Source: Batrachochytrium dendrobatidis JAM81 (Eukaryota > Chytridiomycota > Chytridiomycetes > Rhizophydiales). From it: DNA of 64,000 nucleotides. Made by a program: the position numbers and the translations under genes. The notes beneath the pieces were generated by a model that saw only the letters and a list, made by a program, of their open reading frames with translations, had not been told where the DNA came from and searched no databases. The stretch is taken from NCBI RefSeq assembly GCF_000203795.2, contig NW_006281100.1:1-64000 (forward strand), read 5' to 3'. Shown one piece after another: positions 23,098 to 33,092 of this stretch (its first letter is position 1; every line of letters begins with the position of its first letter).

Positions 23098-23960
23098 TTT
23101 GATTGATTTGAATGTTAATCTGGACTGATTTCAACCAATTCAATTGTATTTCTGGTTTAATTTACAATAAAATTGGATTTGCATGCATTATATCTGATTA
23201 TTACACAGTCTTGGTTGACATGGTATCATATTGTACATTGACACTTGTATTTCCAATACGATACAATACAGTTGATTGTATATTGCATAGTTGTACACAT
23301 TGATGATGCTGACATGCATGTGTGTATTGTGTCGATATGACATTGCTTGACATGTCGTATTGACACATGCAACACCAATACCAACAACAGTCATGTGTGT
23401 TGATATCAGATCCGACCAACTCGATCAATTTGACTGGTTTGACTCGTTGATTGTGGTGTCAAAATGGTTGTATCAATAGCCTGACTGATCACACACATCA
23501 GTCGCAGTATCAAGTTTGTAGTGTGTTAAATATCACATGTTGAATATACAATGCCAACAATATGGCCATTATGCACATGTTGATGTATGCAGTGATCGTA
23601 TACTGGTCGATTGGTGCAATATGATCACACATACTAATGGAGTGTGATAATCATGGTATTTGCAGCAGTATACCATATTCCAACTGTTGATATCGCGCAT
23701 CCAGTATCGACATGATCATCCAGATATACAGTGATGGATTCAAGCAATGCATACCATGATTGAGCTACGCGATCATGATGTGTATTCAATCAATACCATG
23801 TATTGCCAATGCAATAGTATGCGTGATCATCGTGTATTAAACAACTACAATACACACTCAACTGATCCAATACATGCACGGCTTGAACATATCACACAAT
23901 CAAACATGAACACACCACATTAAATATACATATAGTAGCAGTTTGTCACTAATGAATTGT
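23098..23960 (+). repeat. 3' flank of D2, duplicated at 44445-45060
   Basis: The sequence from the D2 stop codon onward is shared with the 3' flank of D3: gtttaatttacaataaaatt, then ttgattgtatattgcatagt, then gattggtgc(a/g)atatgatca. From about 23870 it matches 38960-39100, the flank of aspartic-protease-like C2. No gene is seen in it. The aataaaattggatttgcatg element just after the stop may be the polyadenylation region. Confidence 0.7.
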
Positions 23961-23962
23961 AT

Positions 23963-25611
23963 TCAGTCGAGTTTATTGTGAGTCTGTTTGTGACTCTTGA
24001 CAGTGTGGTGAGTGTTTTCAGGTACAGCTATTTGATCAGTTGTAGTTGTTGGTCTCCTTTTGCGAATAAATGTGCCATCTGAACCTGAAGTAGTTGGTTG
24101 TTCAGGCAATCTAACACTATGCACCAAATTCATGATCAATATCAATTAACACATACACACACCAATATCAAACAACTTACTGTGGTAATGGCCATAGTAC
24201 TTGATAACCGTTCGAAATAGTAGGATATCCATCAGCCATGACTTCACATCCACATCCAGGACCAAACCCAATGCGTTTATGTGCTCGATCAAATGTCAAT
24301 CCAAGTCGGGTCATAAATGGAATACCAAGAATTACATTGTCATTTGAACCAGCTGCTACAATAAACACAACTATAATTCGACATTTATATTAGTCAGGTT
24401 AATCAAACAATACATATTGCATACAATTGTCAATTATTTACATCTTTCAGAATCATATCTCTGTATATAGTCTCGAGGACCCAATTTGATTGTTACAACG
24501 GAGTTGCGATTGGAATCAGTTACTGGGTTTTGAGCAAACATTGTAATTGAAAGCGTTGGCAGCTTGCCCCAATCAATATTAAGTTTGGATTCAAGCATTG
24601 CGTAGTGTTCCCAAAATATTCTTTTGATTTCTTCCGAGTTGAGTTTGTTACTATACATAGCTTTTTTGACAGTAATCGCACCACTATCAAGAATAGCATC
24701 AATCAACGCTTTCACGACTACTTCAGGAAAACGTATATATCTAAAACATGTTTGTATAACCGAATACAAAGTACGTCCATCTTTTACCCTTTTTTGGAAT
24801 TCCTCGGGTAGATTCACTGGTTTGTCATTGATTAGTATACTCTTGATGTTGACAGTATGGCGACCGTCTGGTGGTGAGTCTACCCATGCAACACTCCTTC
24901 CATCCGTTCCGCATTTTGCAGTTACGTCCGTGTTTCCTATATTGATGAAGCTATTTGAAGTCATTTCATACGGACATAGTTGAAGACTAACCTCGTTATT
25001 GGGAATAATACCACCATTGTACAAAGCATCCATCGCAGTGATTCGTGAGTGATGATTTGACAACAAGGAATTGCCGAACCCAAATATTCCATCAAACTCT
25101 GGATCGATACCAACTAGATCTGGCGATTGTTTTCTAACTGCTAGTACTGGTAATTTGATGTCAGTTATCCTAGTACCCGGAATCGTCACAACTGCATCGG
25201 AACTAATTCCTCTATACTCATTGCCTTTGTAATCTATAGTAACGGGTTCCCCATTTGGAGTGTGTTGCGGAGCCAAACTCACATCGCTGCTTAAACTAGA
25301 AAGTGGTACAATTATACTGGAAATCGCTGAATCGACTTGTAAATTCAACTATTTTAAACAAGTGTGAGATTGATTAAACGTAGTACAAACTGATATCAAA
25401 CTACAATGCATGACATGATACATACATTGACTCCATCAGCATTGACTTTAATTGTGTAGCATTTCTTGATATCACCATCCAACACAACGGGTGATCGCTT
25501 TGACAGTCTATTGTTTGATTGACTGGTAGTTCCAATTGGTGATTCTAATGCAAGTCGAACTGCAGCAACCGCCTGTAACGCAAGTAGAATGCATTCTAGA
25601 GTAATCAGCAT
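23963..25611 (-). CDS. Aspartic-protease-like secreted protein C1
   Basis: Four exons on the minus strand: 25611-25426, 25348-24442, 24370-24181 and 24116-23963. All introns are GT-AG and all phases agree, giving 478 residues. Exon 1 carries a signal peptide (MLITLECILLALQAVAAVRL) and a dibasic SKRS site like a propeptide cleavage site. Exon 2 carries the pepsin-like (A1) fold. The first catalytic block is VDSAISSIIVPL at about residue 67, with Asp kept but Asp-Ser-Ala in place of Asp-Thr-Gly. The second is AILDSGAI near 282, a normal Asp-Ser-Gly. Exon 3 has the closing strand LGIPFMTRLGLTFDRAHKR and IGFGPGCGCEV. Exon 4 is a Thr/Arg-rich tail. Since the first motif is altered, activity is uncertain. 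Its paralogue is C2 at 39212. Confidence 0.85.
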
Positions 25612-25649
25612 TGTATCGAGTATTGTAATGAAAATGGGTTGAATCCGGT

Positions 25650-26400
25650 ACATGACTGCTGTTTTATAACGACGGCAGTTTCAAGGGTGACAATCAGCAC
25701 TTTTCAAATGGATATTTATAAAACACAAATGCACCGTGTAGGGTGGGCAAAGCCAAAAACACACCGTAGGGTAGATCAATATACAAGCATCGCTGTTAGT
25801 GGAAAATCAACCTCGGTATTATGCTGCGTTGATCTCTCCAATTGCGATCATGTATTCAGCAATCAGGTAGTGTCAGATCATTACCCTGATTATGGATAGT
25901 TGTCATCACATACATTCCATCACTACAGCATATACTGTCACTGTATACCAAATACTTGACTGATTGTTCAATTGGTCATGTATTTGATTTGTCCGAGTGA
26001 TTCAAACCATGTGGAAATGGTTGTTGAAATATAAATATATATCATCCAAAGTTGATTCAGATTGTCGCTAGCTGTAATCTGTTGATCTGTCAATGTGTGA
26101 CCATGTGTCAATGCACACAGTAAACTTGAAACCAACTTGCATAGTTGTCAATGTTCAAATCAAAGCCGCAAAGTTTCATTCTATTTATCATCGTTCATTG
26201 TTCATGGCTCATGGATAGCTGATCAATAAATCACATTCGACATGATTGACATGATTATTTTGTTGGACATATCTCAGTAGATTTGTTTAGTTACGATTTC
26301 AATCAACTCAACTGCTTTGGAAATAACAGTGGTGGCATAGTAAATGGTTTTAATAGCAACAATTCATATCGATTTTGCAAGATTCATATTTTTGATGTAA
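25650..26400. other. Upstream flank of C1 and intergenic sequence
   Basis: The first about 300 bp match the 5' flank of C2 (40880-41240), including gtagggtg words and an ataccaaatacttgactgac stretch. The rest shows no gene. A possible short leader exon for the integrase lies near 26408. Confidence 0.6.
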
Positions 26401-26539
26401 AAAATCATGGACTACAACACCGATGAATACGTATTCTCTAACAAGAACAGGAATGAAATTGTTTAATGATAAACGATCCCGAGTAGGTTTTGAAACACTT
26501 TCAGCTGAATTGTAAAAAAATGATTTCTTATTTTAGGTT

Positions 26540-27574
26540 ATGGATAAGCTTTACGAATTGTATTACAGTCCCAAGACTGGGTTCGTTTCAGCGCAGAAAT
26601 TATACCTGAAACTGAACAAACAACTTCCAATGTCACAAATCAAAAAGTTTCTTGACCAGCAAGAAGTCCATCAACTTCATCAAGAATCACAAAGAAAGCC
26701 AGCATTCAGCCCTATAACTGTTTATTCAGTCAATGACCAATGGCAAGTGGATTTGATTGACTTGTCTAAATATTCAAGATGGAATGCTGGATACAAGTAT
26801 CTCTTGTGCGCCATAGATGTATTTAGTAGGAAATCATTTGTGGTGGCGATGAAAAAGAAATCAGATACTACAGATGCAATGAAGTTAATACTTGACGTGC
26901 AAAAGCCTATTCTGATTCAAAGCAATAATGGCACAGAGTTTTTAAACAACAACTTCCAAAGCTTACTGCAAGCAAAAGGTGTTTGTCACATCACTGTGAA
27001 TGTGGGTGATCACAATAGACAAGGATTGATTGAACGATTCAACAGAACATTGGAGAATATCATTGCTCGTTATCAAGAATCAAGGAAATCAAATAGATAC
27101 ATTGATGTCTTGGAAGACATTGTATTCAACTACAACCACACTTATCACCGTGGTGTAAATGATATTCCTGAATCAAGGTATCTAAAGAATCCATTAAATG
27201 GGTCAATGAAAGTAAAAATTACCAAGCATTCAATTAAGGTTGGAGATCGTGTTCAGATACTCAAAGGTAAACAAACATTCAGAAAAGGATATGAGCCAAA
27301 TTACAGCAGCGCCATTTATACTGTTGTCAGTGGGAATGGATACTCTTTCTCAATTTCAGATGATAACGGCAATGTTCTTGGAAAGTCTTACAAATATTAT
27401 GAGCTTAACAGAGTTGAAGGAACGGAGACCTTTTTGATTGAACCGAGACACAGAGAGCCGACAATGACAAACAAGGAGCGTCGTAACAAGAGAGAATTAC
27501 AAGAACTGGGTAGAATCCAAGGCCCAACCAATAGAAAGACAAAGACATTTGGAGCAACTTATTTTCTAAAGTAA
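26540..27574 (+). CDS. Maverick/Polinton-type integrase (DD35E fold, altered second Asp)
   Basis: 344 residues from ATG at 26540. The N-terminal part has YYSPKTGFVSAQKLYLKL and KKFLDQQEVHQLH, as in Polinton integrases. The core has the first Asp at D71 (WQVDL), the second block as QSNNGTEF with Asn129 where Asp is expected, and the third Glu at E165 (GLIERFNRTL), spacing 35. After it come YNHTYHRGV and a chromodomain-like end (IYTVVSGNGYSFSISDDNGN, YKYYEL). The known role of such enzymes is element insertion into DNA. The Asn at the second site predicts loss of strand transfer. An AG acceptor-like ttttag lies directly before the ATG and a short frame starts at 26408, so an upstream exon is possible. 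Other Polinton genes (polymerase, ATPase, capsid) are not seen nearby. Confidence 0.85.
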   Translation: MDKLYELYYSPKTGFVSAQKLYLKLNKQLPMSQIKKFLDQQEVHQLHQESQRKPAFSPITVYSVNDQWQVDLIDLSKYSRWNAGYKYLLCAIDVFSRKSFVVAMKKKSDTTDAMKLILDVQKPILIQSNNGTEFLNNNFQSLLQAKGVCHITVNVGDHNRQGLIERFNRTLENIIARYQESRKSNRYIDVLEDIVFNYNHTYHRGVNDIPESRYLKNPLNGSMKVKITKHSIKVGDRVQILKGKQTFRKGYEPNYSSAIYTVVSGNGYSFSISDDNGNVLGKSYKYYELNRVEGTETFLIEPRHREPTMTNKERRNKRELQELGRIQGPTNRKTKTFGATYFLK

Positions 27575-27580
27575 CAATAA

Positions 27581-27805
27581 ATGACACCCATCAGCTCAAT
27601 TAGAAATTACAATGATTACTTACAATCCATCAAGAATTGGGATGCTTATTCATCTCAAGAACAAGACCAATTAAGGAAATGATATCGTCAATATTATTCT
27701 CATAACAAGGAAGCTGAACGAAAACGTTACAGAGACTACTATGCCTCAAATGCAGAAGCCGAAAAGGAAATATTGAAAAAGTATAAAAAGTCTATCAAGA
27801 ACTGA
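27581..27805 (+). pseudogene. Small ORF with YRxYY repeats, in-frame TGA
   Basis: It starts 7 bp after the integrase stop codon. The frame reads 33 codons, meets TGA at 27680-27682 and then continues in the same frame for 40 more codons (YRQYYSHNKEAERKRYRDYY and on) to TGA at 27803. The stop falls exactly where the repeated KRYR pattern would place Arg, which fits a CGA to TGA change. The position suggests an integrase partner gene of the same element. Function is unknown. Confidence 0.6.
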
Positions 27806-27818
27806 ATATTTCATTGAT

Positions 27819-28822
27819 TCAGATGTTTAGATTGCTGAGACTTGTTGAAATAACCATTTCGCTTCCAGTTGCTGCACCTTCGCCCACAGGTTCCTCCTCA
27901 AACGAATGGAAGCTAGATGGAGATTCGCTTGGTTCAGATTTACTTTGGTTCTCCCGATAAGGTGGTAAAGTTCCCTTCCAGAATGAAGACGACGAATAAT
28001 CGGATGTTGGTAAAGCATTTGCTTCATTGCTATCCAGTCATCTCCTCCAGCGAGTGCATTCATTGCGAATTGTAGTCCAAGGCAAGCCAGAGTACACAAA
28101 CACTGGATAGTCAATCAGAAACCGATAATACGCAATGTACAAATGGCACATTGTGTGATTCCATTTGAACATTTGCCGAGTGTAATCAACAAACTCCTGA
28201 TTTGGAAAGCATCCTTTGAGAGCAAGCAGGTTTTGGCCAATGAATTGTCTGATTTGCAAATATCTCGGCATCGGTCCATTACACGATTCTTGTTTAGTAG
28301 TTCTGACGTGTATATGTTTATTCGTCAGGTCAAGATCTTGATTCTGGCAGTGACATCCATATAAGGACTGACTGCGTAAGGGACAGGGCTCACTGGTGTT
28401 TCCGAATTGATCGCAGACAGTACATTCTCTCCAATAGAAAGCAACAAATTGATTGTATCTGCGTGGGGATGTGGTTCATACGCACCATTTCTGTGAATAT
28501 GAGAGTCCAGTTCGGGACGACGTGTGCGACTGATTGCCCTAGCAAATGCATTGAATGAATTCTTGTTGATCAAATTGAGCTCTTCTGCCAAATCAGCATC
28601 ATTAAAAGCAGCAACTCTTCTGATCCAGGCTGTAATCTGCTGACATTTGTAGTAAACAATGGAAACTACAATTGTAAACTCGGAATTACAATTGTAATAA
28701 TGTAAGAGCCACAAAATTACAGTTGTAATATTTCCAATCATTATAAGACCAAGACTTTTGCCATTCGACCAGGTCTTGATCAATTCACAATATTCAGTGT
28801 CAATCTCAATGAAAAATAGCAT
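27819..28822 (-). pseudogene. Unidentified broken gene
   Basis: Minus-strand frames 28325-28822 and 28271-27819 together look protein-like. The first has a hydrophobic start and then AAFNDADLAEELNLINKNS. The second starts MPRYLQIRQFIGQNLLALKG, has FVDYTRQMFKWNHTMCHLYI, meets TGA at 28040-28038 and goes on with a Ser/Glu-rich tail (SESPSSFHSFEEE). The two parts are in different frames; a ctactaaacaag word near 28290 could be an intron end. I do not recognise the family. It converges on the integrase and may belong to the same element or be host sequence. Confidence 0.4.
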
Positions 28823-29004
28823 ACCAGATTGTTTGCATAGATTATCGGATAAGAATATTGACCGAAAAGCAATACTACTTTACAAAGTCAGTTGGGAGAT
28901 GAGTGGCATTTGGTGAGTAAATTGAATTATGTATTGGATGGGTTGGATATGAATAAAAACGATTAAGCAATATTATCAAGTAAATTCAATTTACATCAAG
29001 GATT

Positions 29005-30665
29005 TTATCGATTGCCTTTAATAACTAATAGAACTGCTGTTCTTAAACCCAATTGAGAGATTCCAATTTCTTTGAGCTTCTCATCAGTCAATGCCAGATC
29101 GCCAGTGGCCATCAATTGGGTGAATTTGACTTTCTGTTTTCCAAGACAGTCCTTGATAAGCTGAATTTCATCATCATCCAGTTCTTGTTGAATCTTCAAC
29201 TTGTCAAAGAACTCCTCCATTGTTGTGAACTTGGTGGTCTGCTTCTTGGGAAGCTCTTCGAAACCTGCCAGGACATAATACAAATATTCTTGGCGCAGGT
29301 CTTTCATATCAGTCACAACGATTGGAGTTTCTTCGTGCAAGCGGTAGAGTTTCTTGACTTTCAGAGCCAATGGGAATTTCTTCTGCACTGCTTCAATCAA
29401 TGCGGAGAGAGAAGAAATGGTAGAAACCTCCAAGTCGTATTCTTCGTCTCCACGTTTGACAGTGATGTGCTTTTCCGGGACAGCGGGAATCCATCCTTTT
29501 GCAATGCCAAAACCAGTAGTTGCATTTGCCATACTAGCGAATGTTTCCTTGACAATTTTCTTCAAAGCTTCAGTAGCAGCAGACCCACCAAAAGAGATTT
29601 CGTCAAGTTCCTTTTCCAGAAACTCTCCCGAGGACGGATCCCTTTCCAAAGTTGGTAAAGCTTCTTCAATAGTGATCGAGTTGTATCGGCTTTCTTTGGA
29701 AACAGCGCTCGCTTCGCCCCAAACAATAGCAGCATCATATTTGATTTGTAGTAGTTCTCTGAGGTATTCAAGAGAAGAGGGAAACTGCTTCGGATGTCCC
29801 TGAACTATTGCCTGAGTGATTCCGGTGTCTGTTCTTTGGATTTTGGCAAACAACCTTGCTCCAGAAAAGTATTCGACAAGCAGAGTCTTGAGTGTTAAAG
29901 AAATCAGACCTTTGTTGAAGTAATCAAACTCTAACCGATTACGAACCGTTCAACTAATTAACTTACATCGGATATAATATCCAAGCAGGGTATTATTCAA
30001 CTCTAACACAATGTAACACTAGTGTGTCACATTGTATATCCCCTAATTCATAACGTCACCATCATTATTGACCCTTATGTTTCTATAACGACCCTACTTA
30101 CTTTAACATTGTATTCATAGTTACCAATCATATGTAACTATATCCCATTATAACGACACAGCTAACAGCTGTAATCAATCCTATTGGCCAAGTTATCTCC
30201 GGGTACTATAGCCTATTATCAAATACTACCTGTTTGAGCCACAAGCCTCAAACAATCTTTTACTATAAGAACTAAGACACTTTCTTATTAAATAAACATC
30301 CTCTGAATCAATCATCTAAATATCATCTAAATATCATCTGACATAACTTCGTTATTATCTATTAAGTTCAACTCGTTATTCTGTTGACTTTAATTTGCGT
30401 GACTACTTCCTGATTATCATTCAAGATCTCTTCTGACCGATCTTTTCTACAGCGGCAGATTATATATTATTACCTTATACTTTACTAATAGAAAGACTCA
30501 GTCTCTTTCTCTATTTTCTATCTCTATACTTCTTGCGCGATAATCAAAATCTTTAACATTGAGCCCTGGTAAGCCTGAATTGATTGTTGCTTCCACAGAC
30601 ACCCTTGGAGTATTCAGTGAGAGAAAGGAGTGAGCTGTTGAAATCAGTGTATTATGGCCAGACAT
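29005..30665 (-). pseudogene. SAM-like-domain protein gene split by a solo LTR
   Basis: The minus-strand gene starts at ATG 30665 (MSGHNTLISTAHSF) and ends at 29005. A 666-bp LTR with its 5-bp duplication interrupts it after about 34 codons. The span without LTR and one duplication is 990 nt, an exact multiple of three, and the frame joins cleanly across the site. The main part (29005-29853) has EYLRELLQIKYDAAIVWGEA, SAATEALKKIVKETFASMAN and DLEVSTISSLSALIEAVQKK (possibly ubiquitin-like), ending with a SAM-like helical region (TTMEEFFDKL ... LKEIGISQLGLRTAVLLVIK). The C-terminal match to SAM domains is by pattern only. As it stands, translation from 30665 stops inside the LTR; an internal Met at 29853 could give a shortened product. 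It may belong to the CRN-like effector set nearby, but that is inference. Confidence 0.75.
29893..30558. mobile_element. Solo LTR 1 (666 bp)
   Basis: The element begins TGTTAAAG and ends CTTTAACA, a short inverted terminal repeat with TG/CA ends. It is flanked on both sides by TTGAG (29888-29892 and 30559-30563), a 5-bp target duplication typical of LTR retrotransposons. It is the reverse complement of 47452-48117, with about one substitution seen near the terminus and two compensating 11-12 bp repeat-number differences around 30310-30335. No internal retrotransposon domain is present, so it is a solo LTR left by recombination. Confidence 0.95.
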
Positions 30666-30730
30666 TTTTTGTCTGGAAGGAAAGCAATGTGGTGTCACTA
30701 TAAATTTAGACTTGTGAATGAATAAAAACT

Positions 30731-30760
30731 GGTATCATTCGGTGCCCTATATATACTACT
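30731..30760 (-). repeat. 30-bp motif, copy b
   Basis: On the minus strand it reads tagtatatat ... gcaccgaatgataccag. It lies between the end of the ABCA NBD1 fragment and the start of the SAM-like gene, 66 bp upstream of that start codon. It is inverted relative to copy c at 32668. Confidence 0.75.
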
Positions 30761-30763
30761 TAC

Positions 30764-31900
30764 GCAGCAGGAAAAAATTGCTGCACAATTTTGAGAATTG
30801 TTGAATCTGCCCGAGTGGATAGTTGATTGGACATTGTAGCTTTGTCAGACTTGACAAATCAATACTATATCCCGTACCGAATTGCGATTTAAGAAAAATC
30901 AATGCGCCAAGTGTTTTGAGATGGCCATTCGACATGATAGCAATACGGTCACCAAGAACATCGGCCTCCTCCATAGAATGTGTAGTCAATCAAAACACGA
31001 TTCTTTTTGCAGCTTCGAATCAAAGACCAGATACGTTGTTGAGCAGCAACATCCATGCCAGTAGTTGGCTCATCCAACAACACGATACGAGGAGATCCAA
31101 GTAGCGCAATAGCTACACTTAGTTTGCGTCTCATACCCCCAGAGAGAGTACTGATGTAGGCATCTAGTTTAGCATACAGTTCAACATCGCGTGCTATGGC
31201 CTCGACATATTGCATTTTTAAATTTGCAGCCTCTTTTTGACCACTAGATATAAAATCTCCAACTCGGCCATCGATCGTCACACCCTTAATACCACAATAC
31301 AGTTCTAAATGCTCACGAACAGTGAGAGATTCAAAGATTACATCAAACTGTGGACATACACCAAGTTCTTGTCTAAACATTGATAATGCAAAAGGATCCG
31401 TTATATCCATCACTTTGTCGCCCGACTTGGATTTGACGTAAATGTGGCCTGATTTTGGCAACACAACACCACTTATCATGGATATTAATGTAGTTTTTCC
31501 CGCACCGTTGTGGCCCAGTAGTGCAAGAATCTGACTACTGTGTAAATTCAAATTAAAGTCTTGCACAGCACGCTTAATTTTGGTTTCCGTTGCTGCACCA
31601 CAAAAAAATCTGCCAAAGATCCCCTTGCTAGAATCAGAAGATGCATCCTTTGGTTTTTCTTTGACTTTAAATTCCTTCAGTATATTGTTAATGGATAGCA
31701 CATTGCGGTCGGAATCTGAAATATGATCATCGTTAAAGTTTTCAATAAAGCCATCCTCTTGTAATGCGTGTCTGGGTACTTGGAGTGAGGGAATACTTTT
31801 ATAAGTAGAGAACCAAAAACTGGAGATAAAGGGGAAACTCCATGGTTGTGAAGTGGCAATATTCTCTCCAGGAAAAATCTTGTTTAAATACCATGCAAGA
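30764..31900 (-). pseudogene. ABCA-type transporter fragment, first nucleotide-binding domain
   Basis: The minus strand from about 31900 reads LAWYLNKIFPGE and QPWSFPFISSFWF, the stretch that precedes NBD1 in ABCA transporters. It continues to Walker A (LLGHNGAGKTTLIS), the signature (LSGGMRRKLSVAIALLG) and Walker B (IVLLDEPTTGMD). The frame then breaks near 30990. The switch-His segment ([15 protein letters not shown]) is in the next frame, consistent with loss of two bases. A second shift lies near 30845, after which a third frame reads through to a GTAAGT donor-like word at 30763. Membrane domains are absent. It is the remains of a lipid-type exporter gene, not functional. Confidence 0.85.
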
Positions 31901-32413
31901 CTCAAACAACACACATCTGTAATCCTTACCACCCATTCCATGGAAAAAGCGAAAGCACTTGGCGATCGTATTGGCATTGTTGTCAATGGCCGTATGCAAT
32001 GTATTGGTACTCCGCAGAGGCTCAAATCTGTTTACGGATACGGATACAAGGTTTTGATAAGAACAAGTGAATCCGTGGATGTGGTGAATGATTGGTTTTT
32101 ACAAAATATTGGCAAACCTGGCACATGGCAAGTAGCTCGACAAGTAGGTGGAACGACTGTATTGCAAATGACAAAGCTTGGCGTTGAAGCTTTACAAACA
32201 CAGCTATTGGCCGCGTCGACTGACAAGGAGAAGATGATTATAGGACTAGAGTTACTAGAGCATATTTTCCGTGTTTTGGAATTGCCGGAAACCTGTGGTG
32301 ATAGTGGTCAACTAGCCCGACGACTTGGTATTGTAAGTCATGAAGTACAGGAGACGAGTATGACCGAGGTATTTGTTGCATTTGCATCACTTCAAAAGGG
32401 ACTTGAGCTTTAA
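31893..32413 (+). pseudogene. ABCA-type transporter fragment, end of second nucleotide-binding domain
   Basis: The plus strand reads SVILTTHSMEKAKALGDRIG, then NGRMQCIGTPQRLKSVYGYG, and ends in a C-terminal helix region (ETSMTEVFVAFASLQKGLEL) with stop at 32411. This is the tail of an ABCA NBD2, downstream of the Walker B part, which is missing. It abuts the NBD1 fragment head to head at about 31893-31905. Two pieces of one kind of gene in opposite directions cannot encode a transporter and point to an inversion or to two separate captures. Confidence 0.85.
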
Positions 32414-32667
32414 CAGCACCATGAACAATTTCACATTTTCACAACTTAATAAATTCTAATGCGTTGATGATACATTCATTTACATTTGCTTGATGAGCAC
32501 TGATGTGTTTTGATTAACCGTTTAGGTTTTAAACAATGGCGTTGTGAGATGCAAAGCTTCATAATGTCAATGTTTAAAGCCTGCTGAGAATTACCTGAAC
32601 ATAATAAAAGGTGGTTTTGTACGGTGTGCAATTACAAACATTGGGGAAGAATTAAGAATGACAATGG

Positions 32668-32697
32668 TAGTATAGATGGGGCACCGAATGATACCAG
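32668..32697 (+). repeat. 30-bp motif, copy c
   Basis: It starts tagtatagat and ends gcaccgaatgataccag. With copy b (30731-30760) it brackets the ABCA relics as an inverted pair. The downstream text near 32985-33000 (gccaaattcatacttgatg) also resembles the text near 10890 (gccagactcatacttgatg), so copies a and c share more than the motif. Confidence 0.7.
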
Positions 32698-33092
32698 GTA
32701 TTTTAGTAGATAGCTCCTAGTAAAATCTATCGAGTGTTGTTAAAATGAATATTTGCCTGTGGCATTCACGTTGGTTAAAATCATTAGAGCAGGTGTATGA
32801 GCTAATATTAATGGTAGATAGTTGGTGCCATACTTATACTAAACACTTGTTTCATAAGATTCGAATGATACCAGTGTCCAAATTTTCAAAAATGACAATT
32901 TATCCGAGATTAGTAATTCAGGCCAAAAAGGTGGGATAGAGCAATTTAGAGCTTATAAGTTTGAGTTATTAGGAGGTTTCTGTGCCAAATTCATACTTGA
33001 TGTTTTAAAATTCGTTAATATTCTAAAGTTGATTTAACATAAAAGGAAATTGTAATGGAGATATTATGAAATCGTATTTATTGAAATTTTGT

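Noticed and set aside
29053..29803. Two long plus-strand frames opposite the SAM-like gene
   Set aside because: They are mirror frames of a well-supported minus-strand coding region and carry no motif.
29893..30558. The 666-bp block read as an intron of the SAM-like gene
   Set aside because: It has TG/CA ends, a 5-bp duplication and a second copy with its own duplication elsewhere, which is an LTR and not an intron.
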